Origin: Marilutibacter maris
GTDB lineage: Bacteria; Pseudomonadota; Gammaproteobacteria; Xanthomonadales; Xanthomonadaceae
Direction of reading: 5' to 3'
Assembly (NCBI RefSeq): GCF_006546735.2
Contig: NZ_VICD02000049.1
Span: forward strand, 1 to 56,619
Length of the DNA stretch: 56,619 nucleotides
Part shown: positions 33,726-41,703 of the stretch, in pieces
Layout of the letters: each line of letters starts with the position of its first letter
How positions within the stretch are numbered: the first letter of the stretch is position 1
The notes under the pieces: generated by a model
Told to the model about the DNA's origin: nothing
Databases searched by the model: none
Seen by the model: only the letters and a program-made list of their open reading frames with translations
Position numbers and translations under genes: made by a program

Positions 33726-34460
33726 ATGTCCGATCATTCAGGCAAGGATCTTCCGTTCTACGACGGCAGGCCGGTGGCGATCGGCGCCTCGGGCTGGCTG
33801 TTGGCGATGGTCGGCGTGGCATTGGGGTTTGCGGTGCTGATCGCGCCGTTGCCGCCGTTCTCCACCGCCGTCGGGCAGTTCGTTCCGGCGATCGCGTTCT
33901 TCGCGATTCCGCTGGCGGTGTTCGCGATCGTCGCCCGTAGGCACTGGACCGCGTTGTTCGGAAAGGTCGGTGGTCGCGAAATCGGCTGGATGTTCGCTTT
34001 CGCGGGCCTGAACCTGGTGGTGACGCTGACGGTCGCGGCGCTGGTCAGTCGACTGTTCCCTTCGGCGGCCAACCCGGTGTTCGGGACGCTTGCCGGACAG
34101 GACGGCGCGAGTCGCCTGCTGTTTTTTCTCAAGACCCTGCCGCAGTTGTTCGGCGAGGAGGTGGTGACGATCCTGCCGTTGCTGGCGCTGGCCTGGTGGT
34201 TCCATTCGGTGCTGAAGCTGGGGCGTGCCGTGTCGATCCTGCTGGCCTGGCTGTTGTCCGCGCTGTTGTTCGGCGCGATGCACCTGCCGACTTACGACTG
34301 GAACTTCCTGCAGTGCTTCCTGATCATCGGAACGGCCCGGCTGGTGCTGAGCCTGGCCTACCTGAAGACCCGCAACATCTGGGTCTCGACCGGTGCACAT
34401 GTGATCAACGACTGGGTGATGTTCGGCGTGGCGCTGCTGCTTGGAGGGCTGGTCGGCTAG
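33726..34460 (+). CDS. CPBP-family intramembrane metalloprotease-like protein
   Basis: A 244-residue membrane protein with about seven helices. The CPBP (Abi, Rce1-like) motifs are visible: motif 1 at LFGEEVVTILPLLALAWWFH (Glu-Glu), motif 2 in LLFGAMHLPTYDWN (His) and motif 3 in STGAHVINDWVMFG (His and Asn). The usual arginine after the Glu pair (EExxxR) is absent here. Rce1-like proteins cleave prenylated or hydrophobic peptides in the membrane; bacterial ones are linked to peptide-signal processing and bacteriocin immunity. ATG 33726 was preferred over the upstream start at 33651 because the first helix begins soon after. No bacteriocin gene is visible. Confidence 0.82.
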   Translation: MSDHSGKDLPFYDGRPVAIGASGWLLAMVGVALGFAVLIAPLPPFSTAVGQFVPAIAFFAIPLAVFAIVARRHWTALFGKVGGREIGWMFAFAGLNLVVTLTVAALVSRLFPSAANPVFGTLAGQDGASRLLFFLKTLPQLFGEEVVTILPLLALAWWFHSVLKLGRAVSILLAWLLSALLFGAMHLPTYDWNFLQCFLIIGTARLVLSLAYLKTRNIWVSTGAHVINDWVMFGVALLLGGLVG

Positions 34461-34605
34461 GCGCGTCGCCATACCTGGGTGGTGCGGGGCGATCGAAACG
34501 GGACTGGTCGACGCGGGATTGACGCGAACTTTCTCCGGGTGGACGCATACTGCGCAGGTTGCCGGTCCCTCCGACCGGCCGGGCCCGATCCCGGGAGGTG
34601 TTCCG

Positions 34606-35268
34606 ATGCGGTACCCGATACTGGCGACGGCGGTCGCTGCGATCTTGGCGGGCTGCAGCGCCCCGCAATCCGAAACCGGCCAGGCCGCGTCGGCCGACGG
34701 CGAGCGTGCGGCCATGGAGGCGGCCACGGAAACGGCTGCTCCGGAGCGGACCGCCGCGGCCGATGCCGCGGATGCATCGCCACAGGCGCAGGGCTTTGCC
34801 CAACGCTACGAACTGCAGGGCATCGCATTCGACGTCCGCGCCGGTGGCGGCACCCTGACCGTCACCCCGAGTGGGTTGGAAGCGAGCAACGAAGCGATGG
34901 TGACCGAAATCGAAGGCACGGTAAGCGCCGCCGAAGTGGCCGACGTCAACGCCGACGGCTCGCCGGAGATCTACGTGTTCGTGCAGCCGCCGGGCGGGAA
35001 GGCGACGGCGCGGCTGGTCGCGTACTCGACCAACAACCTCAAGAGCATGAGCGAGATCTACCTGGCGCCCTTGTCCGAGGATGCCGAGAACGGGCCGGCC
35101 TTCGGTGGCGGCAACGAGTTCGCGGTGATCGAGAACTTCATCGGCCAGCGCTTTCCGGTGATCGGCGACGACGGCAAGCCGACCGGAAAGACCCGCCAGC
35201 TGCTGTATCGCCTGGAGCCTGGCGAGGCCGGCTGGGTGCTGGTGCTGGACCAGGTCCAGGAGTACTGA
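34606..35268 (+). CDS. PliI-like periplasmic lysozyme-inhibitor lipoprotein
   Basis: A 220-residue lipoprotein: MRYPILATAVAAILAGC places the lipobox Cys at residue 17. An Ala/Thr/Glu-rich linker runs to about residue 65. The folded domain (about 70-218) shows LQGIAFDVRAGGGTLTVTPS, GTVSAAEVADVNADGSPEIY, VAYSTNNLKSMSEIYLAPLS and GEAGWVLVLDQVQEY, matching the pattern I associate with proteins annotated as PliI-family inhibitors of invertebrate-type lysozyme. That assignment is from recall of the pattern, not from a search. GGGAGG precedes the ATG at 34606. Anchoring by lipid would hold it at the inner face of the outer membrane. It is convergent with the HEAT-like gene (33 nt between stops) in a lysin-rich neighbourhood. 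Confidence 0.65.
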   Translation: MRYPILATAVAAILAGCSAPQSETGQAASADGERAAMEAATETAAPERTAAADAADASPQAQGFAQRYELQGIAFDVRAGGGTLTVTPSGLEASNEAMVTEIEGTVSAAEVADVNADGSPEIYVFVQPPGGKATARLVAYSTNNLKSMSEIYLAPLSEDAENGPAFGGGNEFAVIENFIGQRFPVIGDDGKPTGKTRQLLYRLEPGEAGWVLVLDQVQEY

Positions 35269-35301
35269 AGCCGGCAGCGGCCATGGCGGTCGCCGTCGGG
35301 C

Positions 35302-36321
35302 TCAGCCGCCGCTGCGGATGACTTCCAGCTCTTCGTTGAAGCGCTGGTACAGACGGTAGTCGTTTTCGCTGAGCTTGAATCGCTGCAGCGATTCGGCCGC
35401 GTAGTGGCGGATCTCCCACAGTTCGTCGGGGTTGGACATCATCTGCAGCAGTTGCCGGCGCAGGCTGTCGTCCACCACCCGGCTGTTGCGGATCGCCATT
35501 GCCGCGCTGATGCGTTCGTCGATGTGGCGGTCGGCCGCGAGCGCGTCGATCAACGGTCGCAGGTCGCCGGCGTCCTTGGCCAGGGCGCCGAGCTTGAACA
35601 GGCTTTCCGAACGCACGCCGATGTCCGGATGGGTGGAGGCCAGCGCGCCGAGCCGGGCGATGGTGCCGTTGGCCTCGCTGGCTGGCAGCGGGATGTCCGG
35701 CAGTGCGTGGATCGCCGAGCGCAGCACCTCCGGATCGCGGTTGGGATCGGCCAGCAGTTGCCGGGTCAGGTCGTAGGTGTCCTGACCGGCGATGCCCAGT
35801 CGCGACAGCAGGTCCAGGCCGACCGCCTGCATCTGGCTGTCGTCGGAAATCGCCATCTCAAGGCCCAGTTGCTCCACCGCCGGGGCGCGCACCTCGCCGA
35901 GTATCGACAGCAGGTGCTCGGCGGTCGCCGAGGTCGGATCCAGCCGCAGCGCATCGATCAATCCGCGCAGGGCCTGGTCGTCGGCCTCGGCGTTGTCCAG
36001 CAGCGCCTGCTTGAGTTCCAGCAGCTCGGTCTGCTGCTTGGCGCTCAGCTGCGGGCTCTCGGCCAGACGGCGCAGCTCCGCGACCGAGGCCACGCTGTCC
36101 CGATAGGGCGCGGTCTCGGCGGCGGGGTCGTGACTGGCCTCGCCCGCTATCGGTGCCGGCGAGGCCGCCGCGGCACCGGCGACGGCGGCACTGCCTGCCG
36201 CCGCCGGGGACACCGCGGGGTCGCCGTGCCCGCGGACCACGAAGATGCCGATCGCGACCGCCGCGACCGCGCCGATACCGCACAGCACGAGTGTTTTCTG
36301 CTCCATCGCGTTCTGCTTCAT
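35302..36321 (-). CDS. Membrane-anchored HEAT-repeat-like protein
   Basis: A 339-residue protein. The N-terminal helix TLVLCGIGAVAAVAIGIFVV (about residues 9-28) serves as a signal anchor, followed by an Ala/Pro-rich linker (about 35-70). The rest, 75-335, is all-helical with repeated LL/LG-rich pairs such as LLSILGEVRAPAVEQLG, LDLLSRLGIAGQ, LRSAIHALPDIPLPA, RSESLFKLGALAKDA and MAIRNSRVVDDSLRRQLLQM, resembling HEAT/ARM scaffolds that bind proteins. It faces the periplasm if the anchor is N-in. It starts 16 nt after the GH19 lysin gene on the same strand, so both are probably one operon. The function is unknown; a partner or inhibitor role for the lysin is inference only. Confidence 0.65.
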   Translation of the reverse strand: MKQNAMEQKTLVLCGIGAVAAVAIGIFVVRGHGDPAVSPAAAGSAAVAGAAAASPAPIAGEASHDPAAETAPYRDSVASVAELRRLAESPQLSAKQQTELLELKQALLDNAEADDQALRGLIDALRLDPTSATAEHLLSILGEVRAPAVEQLGLEMAISDDSQMQAVGLDLLSRLGIAGQDTYDLTRQLLADPNRDPEVLRSAIHALPDIPLPASEANGTIARLGALASTHPDIGVRSESLFKLGALAKDAGDLRPLIDALAADRHIDERISAAMAIRNSRVVDDSLRRQLLQMMSNPDELWEIRHYAAESLQRFKLSENDYRLYQRFNEELEVIRSGG

Positions 36322-36337
36322 CGCGGCATCCGGGCAA

Positions 36338-37699
36338 TCACAGCTTCTGGGTCGAGCGTTCCATGATGTCCTGGAACTTGGTCGCGTAGCCGGCCAGCAG
36401 GCTGGCGCGGTCGGTGCCGTTCACCACCCGGCGCGCGTTGTAGTAGTCGGTGTGTCCGGCGTAGACGTAGTCGCCCAGCTTGCGGCCGGTGAAGCTGCCG
36501 TAATGCATGCCGTAGGACATCACCGTGTAGGCGACGTTCGGCCACAGCGCGCGTTCGGGATAGGTCACCAGGTCCTGGCCGGTGATCGGCGACATCTTCC
36601 GGTAGTTGTACAGATGGGTGAGCTGGACGTAGCCGCGTCCCTTGTAGCGGCAGCCGCCGTCGTAGTTCACGCAGTGGGTGTTGCTGTACTCGGTGATCGG
36701 CTGGTAGGTGTTGGCCACCTCGTGCTTGGTGGTCGCCCACATGTAGGCGATCTGGCGCATCCACACGGTCTGGTTGGCGATCGCCGGACGGGTGTCCTTC
36801 TCGATGTTGTTGAGCAGGTAGTTGATGCCGTCGACCTGGCTCTGGTTGAGCGAGCCGAAGTGGTAGCGCAGGCGGCTGAAGAACGCGTCGCGGTTGATCC
36901 GGTAGCCGCTGGCGGTAGTGGACGGGTTGTAGGTGATGGTGTCGGAGGTGACGTTGGACAGGCGACCGGCGCTGTTCTTGAGCTGCATGTAGACGCGCTT
37001 GGAGCCGCCGCCGCTGGACAGGGTGAAGTCGACCGTGGTGCCGGAATAGCTCTTCCAGCTGGCGCCGGAGAAGGTCGAGCTGTGGCTGATCCGGTAGTGG
37101 GTCGGGGTCGAGGTGTTGTATCCGAACTTGACCCTGACGTAGCGGCTGGTGGTCGAGGCGGCGCCGCCGTTGATGGTGACCCCGCTCAGGCCGATCGACG
37201 GCGCGGTGCCGTTCTGGTCGAGGTAGCTGCCGTGCATCCAGCGCGCCTGGCTGGCGTACCAGACCTTGCGCCAGCTGCCGGAACTGCCGATCACCGACCA
37301 CGTCGAGCCGGAGGGGGCTGTGCCGACGATGCCGTAGCCGGTGCCGGGACCGGAGCGCACGTTGAGGGTCGAGGCGGTGACCTTGCCGCAGCTGACGTTG
37401 ACCGCCTGGGTGTAGGAGCTGGCATGGATCCAGCGCGCGTAGTTGTTGAACCAGATCTTTTTCCAGGCGCCGGAGGTGCTGCCGGTGGTGATGTAGGTCT
37501 CGCCGGAATTGACGGTGCCGACGACGGCATAGCCGGTGCCGGCGCCGGAGCGCACATTGAGGGCCGAGGCGGTGACCTTCAGGCCCGCGCAGGTGCCGGC
37601 GACGGCCGGGACGGAGGCGGCGAGCAGGATGGCCAGGGCGGCGCCGGAAAGCCGTACCCGCCTTGCGGTCGCGGGCGTCGGGTGCAGTGGCTTGATCAT
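36338..37699 (-). CDS. Secreted SH3b-SH3b-GH19-like glycoside hydrolase (lysin or chitinase)
   Basis: A 453-residue exported enzyme. The signal peptide covers about residues 13-35 (RLSGAALAILLAASVPAVAG). Two SH3b cell-wall-binding repeats follow at about 38-100 (SALNVRSGAGTGYAVVGTV) and 105-162 (STLNVRSGPGTGYGIVGTA). A beta-sandwich is at 165-260 (YRISHSSTFSGASWKSY). The GH19-like domain spans 265-450, with the catalytic-type Glu327 in WATTKHEVANTYQPITE, Glu337, YKGRGYVQLTHLYNY and GSFTGRKLGDYV. GH19 enzymes cut chitin; bacterial and phage relatives cut peptidoglycan. SH3b modules favour peptidoglycan here. It could be a bacteriolytic exoenzyme. Confidence 0.85.
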   Translation of the reverse strand: MIKPLHPTPATARRVRLSGAALAILLAASVPAVAGTCAGLKVTASALNVRSGAGTGYAVVGTVNSGETYITTGSTSGAWKKIWFNNYARWIHASSYTQAVNVSCGKVTASTLNVRSGPGTGYGIVGTAPSGSTWSVIGSSGSWRKVWYASQARWMHGSYLDQNGTAPSIGLSGVTINGGAASTTSRYVRVKFGYNTSTPTHYRISHSSTFSGASWKSYSGTTVDFTLSSGGGSKRVYMQLKNSAGRLSNVTSDTITYNPSTTASGYRINRDAFFSRLRYHFGSLNQSQVDGINYLLNNIEKDTRPAIANQTVWMRQIAYMWATTKHEVANTYQPITEYSNTHCVNYDGGCRYKGRGYVQLTHLYNYRKMSPITGQDLVTYPERALWPNVAYTVMSYGMHYGSFTGRKLGDYVYAGHTDYYNARRVVNGTDRASLLAGYATKFQDIMERSTQKL

Positions 37700-37796
37700 C
37701 AGTGCTAGTCCTTCAGGGGCTGATGGGGCAGGGGTTGATGGGGTGATTGAAGCGGGTGGCGAAGCCGGGGCCGCGCGGCCGATGGCGAGCGGGCGG

Positions 37797-38279
37797 TCAG
37801 AAGCGGGGTTCCTCCAGGGCGGGGTCGGCGCGGCAGCGCGACAGCGGCAGCGCGCGGGCATCGTCGATGCGCAGGACATGGCCGTTGTCGGCATCGGCGC
37901 GCACCGACATGCAGGCGCAGCCATAGCCGTAGCTGGAACCGTTGGTCACGATCCACTGGTCGTCGCCGAAGGCCGGCCAGTCGCCGTCGGCCTGGTGGCC
38001 GCCCTGGGTGCCGACGATCCAGGTGCGGTCGCGGTCGCTCAGCCAGGCATTGCCGGGAGTCGGATTCTCGAACCAGCCGCAGCGGGTCGCGGACGATGCG
38101 GTCGCGTCGGAGGTCTCGCCGCCGTTGGCTGGCGGGGAAGTGGTGGGCGAGGCAGATGCAGGCGCCGGTTGCGACACGGGTTGTGGCGCGCCGGACTCGC
38201 CTTCCGCCGGCGCGCTGCAGGCCGTGCTGGCGATCAGTGCGCCCAGCACAAGGGCGACGGGCTTCCTGCGCATGGTCAT
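37797..38279 (-). CDS. DUF4087-domain lipoprotein
   Basis: A 160-residue lipoprotein: the signal peptide MTMRRKPVALVLGALIAS leads to TACSAP, with the lipidated cysteine at residue 21. A Ser/Pro/Thr-rich linker extends to about residue 65. The DUF4087 domain follows: RCGWFENPTPGNAWLSDRDR, WIVGTQGGHQADGDWPAF and NGSSYGYGCACMSVRADADN, ending in LSRCRADPAL. Four cysteines in this domain suggest two disulfides. GGAGGGAG precedes the start at 38279. The function is unknown. It is 97 nt upstream of the GH19 lysin gene on the same strand, close enough for co-expression. Confidence 0.85.
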   Translation of the reverse strand: MTMRRKPVALVLGALIASTACSAPAEGESGAPQPVSQPAPASASPTTSPPANGGETSDATASSATRCGWFENPTPGNAWLSDRDRTWIVGTQGGHQADGDWPAFGDDQWIVTNGSSYGYGCACMSVRADADNGHVLRIDDARALPLSRCRADPALEEPRF

Positions 38280-38415
38280 GGCTCCCTCCGTCCCGGCATG
38301 CCGGCCGTCCCGCACGGCGGCCGGTTGCCATTCTGAGCGCCGATTGTTGCAGGCGGGGCGGGTCGCGACGGTGATCGGGGTTGCAGAATGGCGCCCGATC
38401 GTGCCGGCGCCCTTC

Positions 38416-40419
38416 TCAGGGGATCGCGGGAATCTCCAGCGATCGCGGCCGGTCCCCGTCCGACTGCCCATCGGCACGCTCCGCACCGGCACGCTCCGGA
38501 TTGGCACGCTCCGCATCGGCACGTTCCGCATTGGCACGCTCCGTATCGGCATGAAGCTGGCGCAGGCGCCGGCCCAGGGTGTCGACGTTGGCCTGGATAC
38601 CGTCCAGCGTCTCCCGCCGCGCCGCCGGCAGCCAGCGGCGGGCGGCGGCGACCAGGGTCTCGCGTTGTCGCCACCAGCGTGCGGCATGTCCGTTGCCGAC
38701 CGCTTCGATGGCGCTGCGCTCGTCGGCCTGGGGCAGGCCATAGCCGGTGTCCGGCAGCAGCGCGGCCGGCCGGCTGAGATGGCCTTCGGACTGCAGCATC
38801 TGTTCCAGCATCGCCCGTGCGTCGCCGCTGCCCGGGCCGCTGTTCGACAGGGGGGCGGAGCCATCGTCCGGGCCGGGACCGGGATGCGGCCTGGCCGGCG
38901 TCCGCGCCAGCAGTTGTCGCTTGAGATCCTCGCGTGCGCGCAGTTCCTCGCGGCGCAGCGCGGCCTGTTCGAGCAGCAGCAACGCCGCGCTGGTGCGCAG
39001 GTCGGCCGAATCCAGCCAGCGGGCCCGCTCGCTGGCGGGCGCGTCCAGCCAGGCCTCTACCGTGGATTGCGGCAATGGCAGCGCGCGGCGGGCGATCTCG
39101 AACATCGCCTGGTAGTGCGAGCTGAGCGCCTCGAAGCGGTAGCCGAGCCGGACCGCCCGCTCGGGATCGTCGAACATGCTGTCGTCGGCGACCCCGGTCT
39201 CGCGCAGCCGGCGCAACAGGCCGGTCGGAGTGATGCTCGCCAGCGACTTGCCGGCGAGCCGGGGCACGCCGTCGTGGAGCAGTTTGAAGGTCTCGGTCGC
39301 GCAATTGTTGGACAGGAAGTAGTAGCGGCCGTCGTAACTCCAGTGCAGACGGGCGGCGCGTTCGAGCAGGCCGGCGATCTCGTCCCGCTGCAGTCGCAGC
39401 GGTGTCGACCGAAGGCCACGCAGTTCGGTGCGGGTGTACTCGTCGATCACCTGTTCCAGCGGCAGCACGAACAGGCGCGAGGGATACGAGCCGGTCAGGC
39501 CGCGCCACCCTGAAACCTGCACGTCGTCGACGAAGGCGCGGAACGACAGCACCCGGTGGTGCTGCAGGTCCAGTCCGCAGTCGGGCCCGCGCGGACGTCC
39601 GGGCGCGCAGATCACCAGCCGCAGCATGCTGTGGCCCCAGCGACTCATCATCTGCTGGTTCGGTTCGGCGAGCAGGTAGTCGATCCGGTAGACCCGGTCG
39701 ACGTCGATCCGCTGCAGCGGCGAGGCTTCGGCGCCGTCCGGGGTGCTCATGAACGCGAATCCTGGCGCACAGTCGACCGGCGTCGTCTCCACCTCCAGCT
39801 GCGAGGCGAAGTAGCGGTGCAGGGCGGGGCGGCGACAGGCGTATTCGGGGTCGAGCAGGAAGTACTCGAGGTTGACCGCGACGAACTCGGCCGGGTCCTC
39901 CAGTTCATAGAGGTCGGGACTGCGGTCGCTGAACGCGTTGCGGCCACTGCGCAGGCCCAGGCGCAGGGTGCCGACCTGCCACCCGGCCAGGTCGAGCAGG
40001 CGCGGATCGCGCGACAGTCCGCCGTCGGGAGAGCGGTCGTAGACGTGGGCCAGCTCGTGGATCAGGGTCGCCAGCGCGGCCCGTCGCGCCGGCCCGCTCC
40101 CGCCGGCGGCCACCCAGTCGTCCAGCAGGTCGCGGTCGAGCCGGAGTCTGCGCCCGCGCACGCGTCCGTGGACGTGTTCGGGCAGATCGTCGCGCCATCC
40201 CAGCTCGATGCGCGGATCCAGCGCCTGCCGCCACTTCGGCGGCAAGGTCGTCCATGCCGCCGAGACCAGTTCGGTGGTGGCGCCGGTTTCCTCGGCGTCG
40301 AGCGTGCTCGTCGATATCCGCATTGGCGGCGACGCGGCCGCCAGCGGGGCGAGGATCAACAAGGCCAGTCCCGCCAGCCGCGGGACCGGCGCCGGCGGCC
40401 AGGGCCGGCGGAGTTTCAC
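38416..40419 (-). CDS. DUF4105-family exported protein with N-terminal HExxH domain
   Basis: A 667-residue exported protein starting with GTG read from 40419, 4 nt after the DUF2388 stop. The signal peptide is at about residues 11-30 (PVPRLAGLALLILAPLAAAS). An N-terminal zincin-like region has HELAH at residues 121-125 (LATLIHELAHVYDRSPDGG). The DUF4105 block follows from about 230: YLLAEPNQQMMSRWGHSMLR, RVLSFRAFVDDVQVSGWRGL and FLSNNCATETFKLL, whose conserved His and Cys suggest a papain-like/NlpC-type permuted hydrolase. The C-terminal 150 residues are helical and finish with five imperfect ERAxA/D pentapeptides. Function unknown; it pairs with DUF2388 and acts in the envelope. Confidence 0.82.
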   Translation of the reverse strand: MKLRRPWPPAPVPRLAGLALLILAPLAAASPPMRISTSTLDAEETGATTELVSAAWTTLPPKWRQALDPRIELGWRDDLPEHVHGRVRGRRLRLDRDLLDDWVAAGGSGPARRAALATLIHELAHVYDRSPDGGLSRDPRLLDLAGWQVGTLRLGLRSGRNAFSDRSPDLYELEDPAEFVAVNLEYFLLDPEYACRRPALHRYFASQLEVETTPVDCAPGFAFMSTPDGAEASPLQRIDVDRVYRIDYLLAEPNQQMMSRWGHSMLRLVICAPGRPRGPDCGLDLQHHRVLSFRAFVDDVQVSGWRGLTGSYPSRLFVLPLEQVIDEYTRTELRGLRSTPLRLQRDEIAGLLERAARLHWSYDGRYYFLSNNCATETFKLLHDGVPRLAGKSLASITPTGLLRRLRETGVADDSMFDDPERAVRLGYRFEALSSHYQAMFEIARRALPLPQSTVEAWLDAPASERARWLDSADLRTSAALLLLEQAALRREELRAREDLKRQLLARTPARPHPGPGPDDGSAPLSNSGPGSGDARAMLEQMLQSEGHLSRPAALLPDTGYGLPQADERSAIEAVGNGHAARWWRQRETLVAAARRWLPAARRETLDGIQANVDTLGRRLRQLHADTERANAERADAERANPERAGAERADGQSDGDRPRSLEIPAIP
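38471..38545. repeat. 15-bp tandem repeats at the 3' end of the DUF4105 gene
   Basis: Five 15-bp units (consensus TCGGCACGCTCCGCA) in frame within the minus-strand DUF4105 gene. They encode ERA plus two variable residues (NA, DA, NP, GA), a charged, helix-prone tail. Units differ by one to three bases. Length changes would keep the frame. Confidence 0.85.
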
Positions 40420-40423
40420 CGCC

Positions 40424-40741
40424 TCAGAGCGCGAGGATGGCCTTCGCCAGCGCCATGTCGCTGGCGTCGCGCGCGTCCGCATCCTGCTCGCGCAGGTGCA
40501 TCAGCGCCGCTTCCAGCTGGGCGCCGCGGATATGGCCGTCGCTGGCGACGAAGGCGGCCGCGTCTTCGCGCGCCTGCATCACCACCTTGTCGTTGCCCGA
40601 GGAGCTGTCGGAGGACGCCGAGGAGCCGGCCGATGAGGCGCCGGCCGAGGTGCCGGCGAAGCTGCTGGCCCGGACCGGAGCCGTGGACAGCACGAGAACG
40701 GACACGGCGGTGGCGAGACTGGCGATGAGGAGGCGGTTCAT
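40424..40741 (-). CDS. DUF2388-family small exported protein
   Basis: A 105-residue protein with a signal peptide (LLIASLATAVSVLVLSTAPV, cleavage near VRASS), a Ser/Gly/Ala-rich stretch (residues about 26-48), and the DUF2388 block NDKVVMQAREDAAAFVASDG, HIRGAQLEAALMHLREQDAD, DMALAKAILAL. The family is known from Pseudomonas and relatives without a defined role. It starts at the ATG read from 40741. Its stop is 4 nt before the GTG of the DUF4105 gene, so translation is probably coupled; the ribosome binding site of that gene lies inside this one. Confidence 0.85.
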   Translation of the reverse strand: MNRLLIASLATAVSVLVLSTAPVRASSFAGTSAGASSAGSSASSDSSSGNDKVVMQAREDAAAFVASDGHIRGAQLEAALMHLREQDADARDASDMALAKAILAL

Positions 40742-41019
40742 TCCGGAAGCATCCTGTCGGAGAGTGGGGGACCGGCGAGAGGATACCCGCAATCGATTGC
40801 GCGGGGATGCGACGAGGTTGACCGAATCCCGCCGGATGCGACGCGCACGGGCAGGTGATCCTCGCTCGCTTGGGGACGCCCGTTGCCCTTTGTGATCCGC
40901 GCTTTCACGGTGTTGACGGATGGCTGAATCCCACCCCCGCAGGTTCACGTCATGGCGACCGCGCGGGGAGGACGCTGGGATCGGGCCGCGATCCGCGGCG
41001 ACGCTGCAGAACCCAGGCG

Positions 41020-41553
41020 ATGGCGCTGTCCCATGCCTTCTCCGGCGAGCTTCACTCGACCAAGGTGGCCGCCATCTTCGACGACGACGCGCGGGCGCGG
41101 GAGGTGGCGCGGCGGCTGCGGTTGGAGCTGGCCCTGGGACACGGTCAGGTCCGGGTGATCCATCCACGCGACCCGGTCCCGGGACGAAAGCTGGAGCCGG
41201 AGGTGTCCGGGATCCGCCGGACCCTGGTCCGCTCGCACCTGACGATGGGCGTTGGCGGCGCGCTGATCGGCGCGGCGTTGTTCGTGTTGCTGCGCGTGAC
41301 CGGGGTGACGATGATCGTCAGCTCGGCCACGATCTCGCTGCTGGTCCTGATGTTCTACGGCGCGGTCTCGGGGTTGCTGATCGGTGGGCTGGTCGGCCTG
41401 CGGCCCGATCACGACGCCTATGTGCATACCGTGCTGAGCGAGGTGCGTCACGGCCGCGCCGCGGTGGTCGTCCACGCCCGCAACGGCGAAGAACGCGATC
41501 GTGCCGACGCGATGCTGTCCGCGGCGGGGGCGACGACGGTGACCACGTTGTAG
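41020..41553 (+). CDS. Two-helix membrane protein of unknown function
   Basis: A 177-residue protein. Residues 1-60 are soluble and resemble a small alpha/beta domain (TKVAAIFDDDARAREVARRL). A conserved-looking link GRKLEPEVSGIRRTLVRSHL leads to two hydrophobic helices (about 73-95 and 101-124), followed by GLRPDHDAYVHTVLSEVRHG and VVVHARNGEERDRADAML, a second soluble alpha/beta half. The symmetric arrangement around a helical hairpin suggests a membrane sensor or channel-like regulator; I recognise the pattern from uncharacterised proteobacterial proteins only. ATG 41020 is chosen since TKVAAIF is the start of the domain. It is divergent from the DUF2388 gene. Confidence 0.65.
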   Translation: MALSHAFSGELHSTKVAAIFDDDARAREVARRLRLELALGHGQVRVIHPRDPVPGRKLEPEVSGIRRTLVRSHLTMGVGGALIGAALFVLLRVTGVTMIVSSATISLLVLMFYGAVSGLLIGGLVGLRPDHDAYVHTVLSEVRHGRAAVVVHARNGEERDRADAMLSAAGATTVTTL

Positions 41554-41703
41554 CGGCTCGTGACGCTACGTGAATACAGGTGTCTGAAGGGGGCAGCCGT
41601 GACCTGCGGTCACTGATTCGTCACGTGGCCGTTCCGTGGCCGGGGCTACAGTCGCCCGTTGCAGGGGGACCATCCGCTCCATTGCCAAAACGGAGGCGAG
41701 GAT

